From NCBI GenBank assembly GCA_963709505.1, contig CAVPXC010000033.1, positions 62,001 to 126,000 of the forward strand: 64,000 nt of DNA, read 5' to 3'. This DNA comes from CAVPXC01 sp963709505. Its GTDB lineage: Bacteria > Chloroflexota > Anaerolineae > JAAEKA01. The position numbers and the translations under genes are program-made. Below are positions 56,504 to 64,000 of this stretch, piece after piece (position 1 is the stretch's first letter; each line of letters starts with the position of its first letter). A model generated the notes under the pieces. It was given only the letters and a program-made list of their open reading frames with translations. It was not told where the DNA came from and searched no databases.

Positions 56504-57886
56504 ATGAAGCGATCGCAACTCCTCATGGTGCTCTTGCAGGTCGTGCTGGACGTCGCCCTTACGGTGGCGGCCTTCACGCTTGCGTACTTCATCACCCTGT
56601 CACGAGACCCGAGCGTCGGCGGCTTCGGACCATACCTGCCGCAGATGATCGTCTTCGTAGGCACTGTGATTGCCGCGATCTTCGCCACCCGGCTGTACAC
56701 ACGACGTCGCGGCCAGCCGCGGCTCGAAGAGCTGTGGACGCTGACCAAGGCGACCACCCTGGGAGCACTGATCGCCGTTGCGCTGATTTCCTTTGCCTTC
56801 AAAAACTCCTTCGACTACCGGCGGCCTATGCTGGTACTGGCCTGGGTGCTGAGCATCTTCTTGTTGACCCTCGGCCGCTTCCTGCATATTCAGATTCAAC
56901 GCGCGTTCCTCCGTCGCGGCATTGGCAGCAGCGACGTTCTGTTGGTTGGCACCGGCGAGGTGGGGCGCATGGTCTTGCAGAAAATGCTGCACTCGCCGCA
57001 GTTGGGCTACCACCCGGTAGGGCTGGTCGCTGTGGAGGACGGGACGCAAAAAGTGTTGGGGCTGCCGGTCCTGGGCAAGCTGGCCGATCTGCCCCATGTC
57101 ATCGAGGAACACAAAGTCCAGGAGGTAATCATCTGCCTGCCCGAGGCATCGCACGACGAGTTGGTGCAGATCACCGCCCAGTGCGAACGCGAGCGGGTCG
57201 GCATCCGCATCTACCCGGATGTGTTTCAGATCATGGCCTCCGAGGTGAGCATCAGCGACTTGGCAGGTATGCCGCTACTGACAATGCGCGATGTGGCGCT
57301 GCGCGGCTGGTATTTGGCGCTCAAGCGCGGTGTGGACATCGTCGGCAGTCTGGCGGCCCTGATCATTCTGTCGCCCTTGATGATCCTAACGGCGGTGCTG
57401 ATCAAACTAGAGTCGCCCGGGCCGGTATTCTATGTGCAAGAGCGCATGGGCTTGGACGCCAAACCGTTTCAGATGCTCAAATTCCGTTCCATGCGCGCCG
57501 ATGCTGAGCGGCAAGGCCCCGGCTGGACCACGGCGAACGACCCGCGGCGTACGCGTATCGGCGCGCTGTTGCGCAAGCTATCCGTTGACGAATTGCCCCA
57601 GTTCATCAACGTGCTCCTGGGCGACATGAGCCTGGTGGGGCCGCGGCCGGAGCGGCCAGTATACGTCGAACAATTCCGCCAGAGCATCCCGCGCTACATG
57701 GACCGCCATCGCGAGAAAGCCGGCCTCACGGGCTGGGCCCAAGTCAACGGGCTGCGCGGCGATACCTCCATCACCGACCGCACCAAATACGACCTGTGGT
57801 ATATTGAAAACTGGTCGCTCTCGCTGGACTTCAAGATTCTGCTGCGCACAGCGCTGAGGGTCTTCGGCGACCGTTCGGCCTATTGA
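56504..57886 (+). CDS. Polyprenyl-phosphate sugar-1-phosphate transferase (WbaP/WcaJ-type)
   Basis: 460 residues from ATG 56504. Four N-terminal TM helices (to about residue 125), a CoA-binding-like Rossmann domain (GSSDVLLVGTGEVGRMVLQKM), a fifth TM helix (GVDIVGSLAALIILSPLMILTAVLIK) and the bacterial sugar transferase domain (KPFQMLKFRSMRADAE; LRKLSVDELPQFINVLLGDMSLVGPRPERP; REKAGLTGWAQVNGLRGDT). It initiates exopolysaccharide or glycan synthesis on undecaprenyl phosphate; the two GT2 enzymes upstream would extend the chain. Confidence 0.94.
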   Translation: MKRSQLLMVLLQVVLDVALTVAAFTLAYFITLSRDPSVGGFGPYLPQMIVFVGTVIAAIFATRLYTRRRGQPRLEELWTLTKATTLGALIAVALISFAFKNSFDYRRPMLVLAWVLSIFLLTLGRFLHIQIQRAFLRRGIGSSDVLLVGTGEVGRMVLQKMLHSPQLGYHPVGLVAVEDGTQKVLGLPVLGKLADLPHVIEEHKVQEVIICLPEASHDELVQITAQCERERVGIRIYPDVFQIMASEVSISDLAGMPLLTMRDVALRGWYLALKRGVDIVGSLAALIILSPLMILTAVLIKLESPGPVFYVQERMGLDAKPFQMLKFRSMRADAERQGPGWTTANDPRRTRIGALLRKLSVDELPQFINVLLGDMSLVGPRPERPVYVEQFRQSIPRYMDRHREKAGLTGWAQVNGLRGDTSITDRTKYDLWYIENWSLSLDFKILLRTALRVFGDRSAY

Positions 57887-57895
57887 GGACTGTGA

Positions 57896-58081
57896 ATGGT
57901 CACTGAGGCTACGAAAGAACTGTTTGCCCTGTTGAATGGACTGTGCGGCGGCCTGCTGTTCGTCGCGCTTCTCGCCTACCTGATCTTCGCCAAGCAGCGG
58001 CGTATAGCCGTGGTGCTATTGTTGCTGATGGTTATCCTGCTTTGCGTCTTTAACGCCGGGGTGGTTTACTTCCTGCTCTAG
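57896..58081 (+). CDS. 61-residue two-helix membrane protein
   Basis: MVTEATKELFALLNGLCGGLLF..., with two hydrophobic helices (LCGGLLFVALLAYLIFA; IAVVLLLLMVILLCVFNAGVVYFLL) joined by KQRR. It starts 9 bases after the transferase stop. No family recognised; cotranscription with the sugar transferase is likely. Confidence 0.6.
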   Translation: MVTEATKELFALLNGLCGGLLFVALLAYLIFAKQRRIAVVLLLLMVILLCVFNAGVVYFLL

Positions 58082-58151
58082 CACCATATCTGGGGGTAGG
58101 GGCACGGCCTTGCGCCTGCCCTCCGGAATTCTCGGACACTTTCAATCGGTT

Positions 58152-58180
58152 TTGACTTTGCAGACAGGTCATGGTATCAT
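58152..58180 (+). promoter_or_regulatory. Promoter of hrcA-grpE-dnaK
   Basis: TTGACT, a 17-base spacer and TATCAT, directly upstream of the CIRCE element. Confidence 0.85.
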
Positions 58181-58194
58181 GTCGTCTCGAAGAT

Positions 58195-58221
58195 TTAGCA
58201 CTCTCATCGTTAGAGTGCTAA
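58195..58221. promoter_or_regulatory. CIRCE operator (HrcA binding site)
   Basis: TTAGCACTC-N9-GAGTGCTAA, a perfect match to the CIRCE consensus, 48 bases before the hrcA start. HrcA bound here represses the operon until heat shock. Confidence 0.98.
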
Positions 58222-58269
58222 ATCGCGAAACCTTGTGGATAGCCAAGCGTATTGGATGCGTGACAAAGA

Positions 58270-59298
58270 ATGGCTGAGCTGAACTCGCGCCGGCAGGCGG
58301 TCCTGTCGGTGGTCGTGCAGGAATACATCTCATCGGCAACCCCTGTGGGCTCCCGGACCGTAGTTGAAACCTACGGACTTCAGGTCAGCGCGGCGACGAT
58401 TCGCAATGAGATGAAGGCCTTGGAGGAGCATGGTTTGCTGACGCATCCACACACCTCGGCTGGCCGTGTGCCCACTGAAGAGGGATATCGCTACTTCGTC
58501 GAGCATCTATTGCCTGACCAGCCTTTGGCAGCCGATGATCAACGCATGATCCAGCACATGTTCCACCAGGTGCACCGCGAGGCCGACGAGTGGGCGCAGC
58601 TGGCTGCAGCCGTGTTGGCCCACACGTCGCAGATGGGCGCAGTGGCCACACCCGCGCGTGCGGAGCGCTGCCGTTTCAAGCACATCGAGCTGGTAGAGGT
58701 ACGCGATAGTCTGGTGCTGTTGGTGCTTGTGCTGCATCAGGGAATCGTCAAACAGCAGATGTTGAGCGTGGACTACGGCGTCAGCCAAGACGAGCTGAGC
58801 CAGATCTCGAACCTGCTCAACGACCAGATGGCCAACCTGACGATCAGCGAAACGGACACCAGCCGCCTACCGTTGTCACCCCTTGGCAGCCAGGTGCTGT
58901 CCGTCGTCCAAAGCATCATGAGCCGCGAGGACACGCCGGGCAGCGAACAGATCTACCGCGAGGGCCTGTCGCACATCCTCATGCAGCCGGAATTCACTCA
59001 TGCCGAAGAGGCTCAACACCTGATGACCGTCCTGGAGCAACTGCCGGTGCTGGGCTCGATCTTCGAGGGTGTGCGCCAACGGGACGGTGTACAGATCCTG
59101 ATTGGCGGCGACGGACGCTACGAACCGCTGCGAGAGCTCAGCCTGGTGTTGTCGCGCTACGGCGTCGATCGCAGCGCCACGGGCGTGTTGGGGATCGTCG
59201 GCCCGGTGCGCATGGCCTACGGCCGCACGATCCCGCTGGTGCGCTACATGTCGCAGGTGATGAGCGATCTGGTCGGCCAGTGGTACGGAGAGGGTTAA
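58270..59298 (+). CDS. hrcA: Heat-inducible transcription repressor HrcA
   Basis: 342 residues. An N-terminal winged helix (LNSRRQAVLSVVVQEYISSATPVGSRTVVETYGLQVSAATIRNEMKALEEHGLLTHPHTSAGRVPTEEGYRYFV) has the HrcA hallmark SAGRVPTEEGYRYFV; the C-terminal GAF-like domain (LVLLVLVLHQGIVKQQML; VLGIVGPVRMAYGRTIPLVRY) completes the family. It binds the CIRCE element just upstream, autoregulating the operon. Confidence 0.98.
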   Translation: MAELNSRRQAVLSVVVQEYISSATPVGSRTVVETYGLQVSAATIRNEMKALEEHGLLTHPHTSAGRVPTEEGYRYFVEHLLPDQPLAADDQRMIQHMFHQVHREADEWAQLAAAVLAHTSQMGAVATPARAERCRFKHIELVEVRDSLVLLVLVLHQGIVKQQMLSVDYGVSQDELSQISNLLNDQMANLTISETDTSRLPLSPLGSQVLSVVQSIMSREDTPGSEQIYREGLSHILMQPEFTHAEEAQHLMTVLEQLPVLGSIFEGVRQRDGVQILIGGDGRYEPLRELSLVLSRYGVDRSATGVLGIVGPVRMAYGRTIPLVRYMSQVMSDLVGQWYGEG

Positions 59299-59360
59299 GT
59301 CAAGGCTCACGCCCACACGAAACACAACCGCTTGCAGGACGTAGATTTGAGAGCAAAATA

Positions 59361-60026
59361 ATGAGCAGCAAAACGAAGAAAACCTTGCGAGAAGAAGAGG
59401 CTGTTTCACCCGAGGCTATCGTCCCGATTGCCGAGGAGGTAGCCGAAACCACGGAGCCGGTAGAGGTCGAGCTGATCCCCGAGATCCTGGAGCCAGAGCC
59501 GCTGCAAACGTGGCAGGACGTGGTGGGTTCCGTTGAACAACAGGCCATCGCCGCAGACGACCCGATTGTCCAACTGGTCAACGAGTACAAGGAAGCCATC
59601 AAGGAGCGCGATGCGGCCAACGACAGATACCTGCGGGCTGCGGCGGAGTTCGCCAACGCTCGTCGGCGCGCCGAGATGCGCGCTGACAACGAGGTTCGAG
59701 CGGCCCGTGAACGTGTGCTCGGTAGCGTCTTGCCCGTAGTAGACGATCTCGACCGAGCCTTCCAGTCGGTGCCTGACGACGCACGAGAGTCGACCTGGGT
59801 TGAAGGTTTCACCCTTATCCAGCGCAAACTGCAAAACACGTTGCAACGGGAAGGGGTGACTCCTATTGAGGCCGTGGACCAGCCATTCGATGCCACCCGG
59901 CATCAGGCTGTGATAGTCGAAGTAGCCGACGACGTGCCGTCCGGCACAGTGCTACAAGTGCTTCAACAGGGCTACATGTTGGACGATCGGGTCCTGCGAC
60001 CCGCCATGGTAAAAGTGGCACAATGA
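59361..60026 (+). CDS. grpE: Nucleotide exchange factor GrpE
   Basis: 221 residues from ATG 59361. An acidic disordered N-terminus, a long coiled coil (IVQLVNEYKEAIKERDAANDRYLRAAAEFANARRRAEMR), then VLPVVDDLDRAFQSV and the C-terminal beta domain (HQAVIVEVADDVPSGTVLQVLQQGYMLDDRVLRPAMVKVA), typical GrpE. It releases ADP from DnaK, encoded next. Confidence 0.97.
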   Translation: MSSKTKKTLREEEAVSPEAIVPIAEEVAETTEPVEVELIPEILEPEPLQTWQDVVGSVEQQAIAADDPIVQLVNEYKEAIKERDAANDRYLRAAAEFANARRRAEMRADNEVRAARERVLGSVLPVVDDLDRAFQSVPDDARESTWVEGFTLIQRKLQNTLQREGVTPIEAVDQPFDATRHQAVIVEVADDVPSGTVLQVLQQGYMLDDRVLRPAMVKVAQ

Positions 60027-60104
60027 CGTTGCCCGGCGTCGTGAACGCGGGTGCGACGAGAACAAATAGTGACGATCCGTTCAAAGAACAAGGAGTTCAT
60101 TCAA

Positions 60105-61991
60105 ATGGGTAAAGTAATTGGAATTGATCTGGGCACCACCAACTCCGTGGTGGCGGTCATGGAACAAGGCGAGCCGGTGGTAATTCCCTCGTCCGAGGGC
60201 GCCCGGCTGATCCCGTCAGTTGTGGCGTTCAACTCGAAATCGGGCGAGCGCCTTGTAGGCCAGGTGGCGCGTCGCCAGGCAGTCACCAATCCTGACAATA
60301 CGATCTTCTCGGTCAAGCGCCTGATGGGCCGCAAGTACACCGATGCAGAGGTGCAAAAGGCAATCAAGATCCTGCCCTATAAGATCGTCGAGCGCTCCAA
60401 CGGCGACGCCGCCGTAGTCATGGGTGGAAAGGACTACTCACCGCCCGAGATCTCGGCCATGATCCTGCAGAAGCTCAAGCACGACGCCGAGCAGTATCTG
60501 GGCGAACCGGTGACTCAGGCCGTCATTACCGTGCCGGCCTACTTCAACGACAGCCAGCGCCAGGCGACCAAAGACGCAGGCCGCATAGCCGGTTTGGAGG
60601 TTCTGCGCATCATCAACGAGCCGACGGCCTCCGCCCTGGCCTATGGCCTGGACAAGAACGTCGAGAAGCGTATCGCGGTCTACGACCTGGGCGGCGGCAC
60701 CTTCGACATCTCAATTCTTGACGTGGGCGACGGCGTGTTCGAGGTCAAGGCCACCAACGGCGATACCTTCCTGGGCGGCGATGACTTCGATCAACGCATC
60801 CTCAACTGGATCGCCGACGAGTTCAGGAGTGAACAGGGCATCGACCTGCGCCAGGATCGGATGGCCCTGCAGCGCCTGAAGGAAGCCGCGGAGAAAGCGA
60901 AGATCGAGCTCTCTACGGTGATGCAGAGCGAGATCAACCTGCCCTTCATCACGGCCGACGCCAGCGGTCCCAAGCATATGCAGATGATGCTGACCCGCTC
61001 CAAGCTGGAGCAGTTGACCGCCGATCTGATTGAGCGCACGGTGGGCCCGTGCCGCCGGGCGCTGGAGGATTCCGGGCTATCGGCGAGCAGTATCGACGAG
61101 GTGGTGTTGGTGGGCGGCATGACACGCATGCCGGCCGTGCAGGAGGCGGTGCGCAAGTTCTTCGGCCGTGAGCCGCACAAAGGCGTCAACCCGGACGAGG
61201 TAGTGGCCATCGGCGCAACGATCCAAGCCGGCGTGCTGGGCGGCGAAGTGCGCGATGTGCTCCTGCTGGACGTCACGCCACTGACCCTGGGTATTGAGAC
61301 CTTGGGCGGCGTGGCTACACCAATCATCGAGCGCAACACCACCATCCCTGTCAAGAAGAGCCAGATCTTCTCGACGGCCGCCAACAACCAAACCAGCGTC
61401 GAGATCAAGGTGGTGCAGGGCGAACGGCCTATGGCGGCCGACAACAAGCTCTTGGGCAACTTCATCCTGGACGGCATTCCGCCGGCCCCGCGCGGCTTGC
61501 CGCAGATCGAGGTCGCCTTCGACATCGACGCCGACGGCATTCTGCACGTCAGCGCCAAGGACAAGGCCACCAACCGCCAGCAAAGCATCCGCATCACCGC
61601 CTCCAGTGGCCTGGCCAAGGACGAGATCGACCGCATGGTCAAGGAAGCGGAAGCGCATCGGGCCGAGGATCAAAAGCGTCGCGACGAGGTAGAGGCCCGC
61701 AACCAGGCCGACACCTCGGTCTTCCAGGTAGAGAAGTTCATCGCCGAGACGCCTAACTTGTCGGCGAGTGCCAAGGACGAGTTGCAGGGCAAGATCGCGG
61801 CCGTGCGCTCGGCCATGCTGGGCTCCGACGCCGCGCTCATGCGCAACTCGACCGAAGAATTGATGCAGGCCTGGCAACGGGTCGGCACCCAAATGCACCA
61901 GGCCCAAGAGCAGCCGGGCAACGGCAGCGATACGCCTCCGCCGCCCGGCAGCGATGAGGACGTCGTCGAGGGCGAATTCCGCGAGGCATAG
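60105..61991 (+). CDS. dnaK: Chaperone DnaK (Hsp70)
   Basis: 628 residues from ATG 60105 (AAGGAG upstream). ATPase domain GIDLGTTNSVVAVMEQGEP, VITVPAYFNDSQRQATKDAGRIAGL, IAVYDLGGGTFDISIL, VVLVGGMTRMPAVQ; substrate-binding domain LLDVTPLTLGIETLGGVATPIIERNTTIP; acidic C-terminus DEDVVEGEFREA. Length is normal. No dnaJ follows in the window; a terminator does. Confidence 0.99.
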   Translation: MGKVIGIDLGTTNSVVAVMEQGEPVVIPSSEGARLIPSVVAFNSKSGERLVGQVARRQAVTNPDNTIFSVKRLMGRKYTDAEVQKAIKILPYKIVERSNGDAAVVMGGKDYSPPEISAMILQKLKHDAEQYLGEPVTQAVITVPAYFNDSQRQATKDAGRIAGLEVLRIINEPTASALAYGLDKNVEKRIAVYDLGGGTFDISILDVGDGVFEVKATNGDTFLGGDDFDQRILNWIADEFRSEQGIDLRQDRMALQRLKEAAEKAKIELSTVMQSEINLPFITADASGPKHMQMMLTRSKLEQLTADLIERTVGPCRRALEDSGLSASSIDEVVLVGGMTRMPAVQEAVRKFFGREPHKGVNPDEVVAIGATIQAGVLGGEVRDVLLLDVTPLTLGIETLGGVATPIIERNTTIPVKKSQIFSTAANNQTSVEIKVVQGERPMAADNKLLGNFILDGIPPAPRGLPQIEVAFDIDADGILHVSAKDKATNRQQSIRITASSGLAKDEIDRMVKEAEAHRAEDQKRRDEVEARNQADTSVFQVEKFIAETPNLSASAKDELQGKIAAVRSAMLGSDAALMRNSTEELMQAWQRVGTQMHQAQEQPGNGSDTPPPPGSDEDVVEGEFREA

Positions 61992-62036
61992 ACCGGCTCG
62001 CATAGGGCTTTGCCCGGCTGTCGCAACAAATCGAAA

Positions 62037-62073
62037 AGCTCCACACCGGCACGTACCGGTGTGGAGCTTTTTT
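62037..62073 (+). terminator. Terminator of the heat-shock operon
   Basis: AGCTCCACACCGG / CCGGTGTGGAGCT with a 6-base loop followed by TTTTTT, 46 bases after dnaK. Confidence 0.95.
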
Positions 62074-62164
62074 GACACCGGCATGCCCGCGCACGCGAGC
62101 ATCCAACCGGTACTCCTGATGTATTGGGTGTGTTCAGAATGGGTTGATGGAGTAACGAAAAGCG

Positions 62165-62270
62165 AGCGCCGGTCGAGTAGGGTCTGGCGGCGATCTACCA
62201 TTGGTCAACTCAAGCATCCGGGACTCCCAATCAGCCGATAATCGCCGCCAGGACCTACTCGACCGGCGCT
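62165..62270. repeat. 106-bp inverted-repeat element, copy 3
   Basis: Thirty-base arms (AGCGCCGGTCGAGTAGGGTC... and ...GACCTACTCGACCGGCGCT) pair with two mismatches around a 46-base interior that contains AAGCATCCGGGACTC, similar to the interior of copy 2 at 24.8 kb. Confidence 0.88.
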
Positions 62271-62365
62271 ACCTTTATTACATCGTCAACCCGTCTTGAA
62301 TGCACTCCTAATGAATTCGGTACAGAACAATATGAAACCATGTTATGAATTTTTCTTATTTCATA

Positions 62366-62394
62366 TTGACTTTTATTGAAGTGTGTGTTATACT
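62366..62394 (+). promoter_or_regulatory. Strong promoter of the DUF2089 gene
   Basis: TTGACT, 17 bases, TATACT with an AT-rich stretch upstream (UP-element-like). The 5' leader to ATG 62486 is about 85 bases. Confidence 0.85.
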
Positions 62395-62485
62395 TTGGTT
62401 CAAAGTAAGCAACGCAGATAGCTCCGATCCTTCCGCAAAGGTCGAAGCCATCGGCAAACACAACGATCACCCCCGGAGGCATTTC

Positions 62486-62869
62486 ATGCATCCTTATTCA
62501 GGCCGATGCCCCATCTGCGGGCAGGGAATGGTAGTCACCCGGTTGCATTGCCGGGCATGCAACTCGGCGCTGGAGGGCAACTTCGCCCTGAGCCGCTTCG
62601 CCAGCCTGACACCCGAGCAGGCGAGCTTTCTCGAGACCTTTGTGCGTTGCCAGGGAAAGCTGAGCTGGGTTGGCGAGGAGTTGGCGTTGTCGTACCCCAC
62701 GGTACGCAGCCGGCTGAACGACCTGATCCGCGGTCTCGGGTATGACGTGCTGGACGAACCTCCAGCCGAAGTGCGCCAGCGCTCTGCCCACCAACGCCAG
62801 TCCGTCCTAGACGACCTGGCAGCGGGCAGGATCACGCCAGAAGCTGCGGTCACCATGCTCCAAACCTAA
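62486..62869 (+). CDS. DUF2089 zinc-ribbon regulator
   Basis: 127 residues from ATG 62486 (CGGAGG upstream). Zinc ribbon CPICGQGMVVTRLHCRAC (two CxxC pairs), then a helix-turn-helix-like domain (LSRFASLTPEQASFLETFVRCQGKLSWVGEELALSYPTVRSRLNDLIRGLGYD) and a C-terminal helix VLDDLAAGRITPEAAVTML that is SHOCT-like. DUF2089 genes are usually followed by a SHOCT/YvlB-type gene, as here. Probably an envelope-stress type regulator (inference). Confidence 0.88.
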   Translation: MHPYSGRCPICGQGMVVTRLHCRACNSALEGNFALSRFASLTPEQASFLETFVRCQGKLSWVGEELALSYPTVRSRLNDLIRGLGYDVLDEPPAEVRQRSAHQRQSVLDDLAAGRITPEAAVTMLQT

Positions 62870-62898
62870 ATGCATCGAAAGAACGGAGACAACAGATT

Positions 62899-63351
62899 AT
62901 GAACGGACCTTCTGAACAAACCCAGACGAATTCCTCCTCGCAATGCGGACGCGCCGGCGGTGGAAGCGGCGCTGCGTTTCAATTTGATCGCGGCGAAGAC
63001 TGGGTTCGAATGAGCGCCGATTTTAGCCGCATGCGCGAAGTCGTCGGAGAACAGGTGCGTAAGGCAGTGGCGGACATCAACGTCGATGCCATCGCCGAGG
63101 AAGTTCGCCGCACCCTGACAGACGTCGTCGACGAAGTTCGCCAGGCCATGGACACCCTGGCTTCAACGCAGCCTTGGGGTGGACCAACTCGGGTTCGGGT
63201 CGACATCCATGCTGAAAGCGCATCCGAGCAGCCGGCCAGCAAGCCCACTGGAGATCTGTCCCAGGAGCGCATGATGATCCTCAACCTCGTATCACAGGGC
63301 AAGATTACGGCCGAGGAGGCAGCCCGGCTGCTCGACGCGCTAGGCGACTGA
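62899..63351 (+). CDS. SHOCT-like domain protein partnered with DUF2089
   Basis: 150 residues. A polar N-terminus, an amphipathic helix (IAEEVRRTLTDVVDEVRQAMDTL) and a C-terminal SHOCT-like helix-turn (ERMMILNLVSQGKITAEEAARLLDALGD) matching the end of the DUF2089 protein. AGAACGGAGACAAC precedes the ATG. The two genes are 29 bases apart and likely cotranscribed. Confidence 0.82.
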   Translation: MNGPSEQTQTNSSSQCGRAGGGSGAAFQFDRGEDWVRMSADFSRMREVVGEQVRKAVADINVDAIAEEVRRTLTDVVDEVRQAMDTLASTQPWGGPTRVRVDIHAESASEQPASKPTGDLSQERMMILNLVSQGKITAEEAARLLDALGD

Positions 63352-63519
63352 GGCAATCCGCCGCATCCGTCGCTGCGGCTCGATCGGCCATATCGACCGG
63401 CCCTGGCAGAGAATTTCGAGCCAGAGCATCTGAGCCAGCGTTCTTGACAGTATCGACTTGCCAAATGGCGTAAGCTGTGCCATCATATCGCATCACCACT
63501 TTGGACTGATGGCATAGAT

Positions 63520-64000
63520 ATGAGCGCACAGTTAGCCGTCGATCGACAAGCCAAATTCCGGGGACTGCGTCCGCTTGACCCGCGCAACGACCTGAGCCAG
63601 GTGGCCGACCTGATCGAGGAGGCATTTGGAAACGAGTTGGAGCCGGGCGGCATCGCAGCTCTGCGTGACCTGCGGGTTCTCTCGCACATGGGCCCCCTGG
63701 TGGGGTTGATGGCGCGCTCTGATCCCTATCTCGAGGACGTGCTCGGCGGCTTTGTCTGGATCGAAGATGATCGGGTCGTGGGCAACGTGACGCTGCAACG
63801 GATAGACAGCTACGGATCGCGCTGGCAGATCGCCAACGTGGCGGTATCCAAAGACTACCGCGGACTGGGCATCGGCCGGGCGTTGGTGACCACTGCGGTA
63901 GAGCGAATCGAAGAGCGCAAGGGAAGCTGGGCTGTGCTGCAAGTGCGCATCGAGAACGATATCGCTCGAGGCCTATACGAGCGCCTGGGCTTCAACCGTC
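63520..64000 (+). CDS. GNAT-family N-acetyltransferase, 5' part (continues past window)
   Basis: 160 residues are visible from ATG 63520. FRGLRPLDPRNDLSQVADLIEEAF start, WQIANVAVSKDYRGLGIGRALV (acetyl-CoA-binding R/Q-x-x-G-x-G/A loop) and ENDIARGLYERLGF near the end are GNAT motifs. The substrate is unknown. The stop lies beyond base 64000. Confidence 0.9.
   Translation, partial: MSAQLAVDRQAKFRGLRPLDPRNDLSQVADLIEEAFGNELEPGGIAALRDLRVLSHMGPLVGLMARSDPYLEDVLGGFVWIEDDRVVGNVTLQRIDSYGSRWQIANVAVSKDYRGLGIGRALVTTAVERIEERKGSWAVLQVRIENDIARGLYERLGFNR

Overview
The window is high-GC bacterial chromosome, most like a member of the Chloroflexota (Caldilineae/Anaerolineae type). That placement is an inference from overall gene content and style: an hrcA-grpE-dnaK operon behind a perfect CIRCE element, a large Bat-type (MoxR / DUF58 / von Willebrand A / TPR) operon, Chloroflexota-like sugar ABC transporters, T/P/A-rich lipoprotein linkers and many TA modules. 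No rRNA gene, tRNA gene or CRISPR array was found.

Layout. 1-5.7 kb: the end of a GH100-like glycosidase, a sugar ABC importer (lipoprotein binding protein plus two permeases) and a secreted beta-propeller. 5.8-16.2 kb: a defence island with a DUF433/DUF5615 toxin-antitoxin pair overlapping hsdR, a shortened DUF3800 gene, an orphan UPF0175 protein, hsdM, hsdS, an unknown gene, a Fic protein and a NYN-domain protein. 16.5-18.8 kb: decayed genes (a metzincin protease and a DUF5678/retropepsin pair). 18.8-30.4 kb, minus strand: moxR, DUF58, DUF4381-like, batA, batB, batC, batD and batE-like genes, then a response regulator and a sensor kinase. 30.5-38.5 kb: a hairpin tandem array, a holin-like membrane protein, two methyltransferases, a nitroreductase, an XRE regulator with a RhuM-Fic/Doc protein, a UPF0175/DUF3368 TA pair and a lipoprotein. 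38.8-45.6 kb: pheS-pheT behind a Phe T-box, an RluA-type pseudouridine synthase and radA. 45.7-54.2 kb: a respiratory multiheme cluster (16-heme NapC-type, 10-heme lipoprotein, 8-heme cytochrome, Tat-exported Fe-S protein, NrfD-like quinone-interacting membrane protein) around a CRP/FNR-like palindrome. 54.3-58.1 kb: two glycosyltransferases and a polyprenyl-phosphate sugar transferase. 58.1-62.1 kb: heat-shock operon. 62.4-64 kb: a DUF2089 regulator, a SHOCT-like protein and the start of a GNAT acetyltransferase.

Two window-wide observations matter most. First, many intercistronic gaps, including most junctions of the Bat operon, hold a quasi-palindrome built from degenerate 7-12 bp words. 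The words differ from site to site but the architecture is the same. Related material lies in frame inside pheT, inside the pheS T-box leader and at the stop codons of batB and a cytochrome gene. I do not recognise this as a named repeat family. Second, about eighteen reading-frame breaks occur in otherwise intact conserved genes (radA, pheT, hsdS, moxR and others), and nearly all are repaired by removing one base. Residual single-base insertions in a long-read assembly are the simplest explanation, so those genes are annotated as functional CDS spanning the break.
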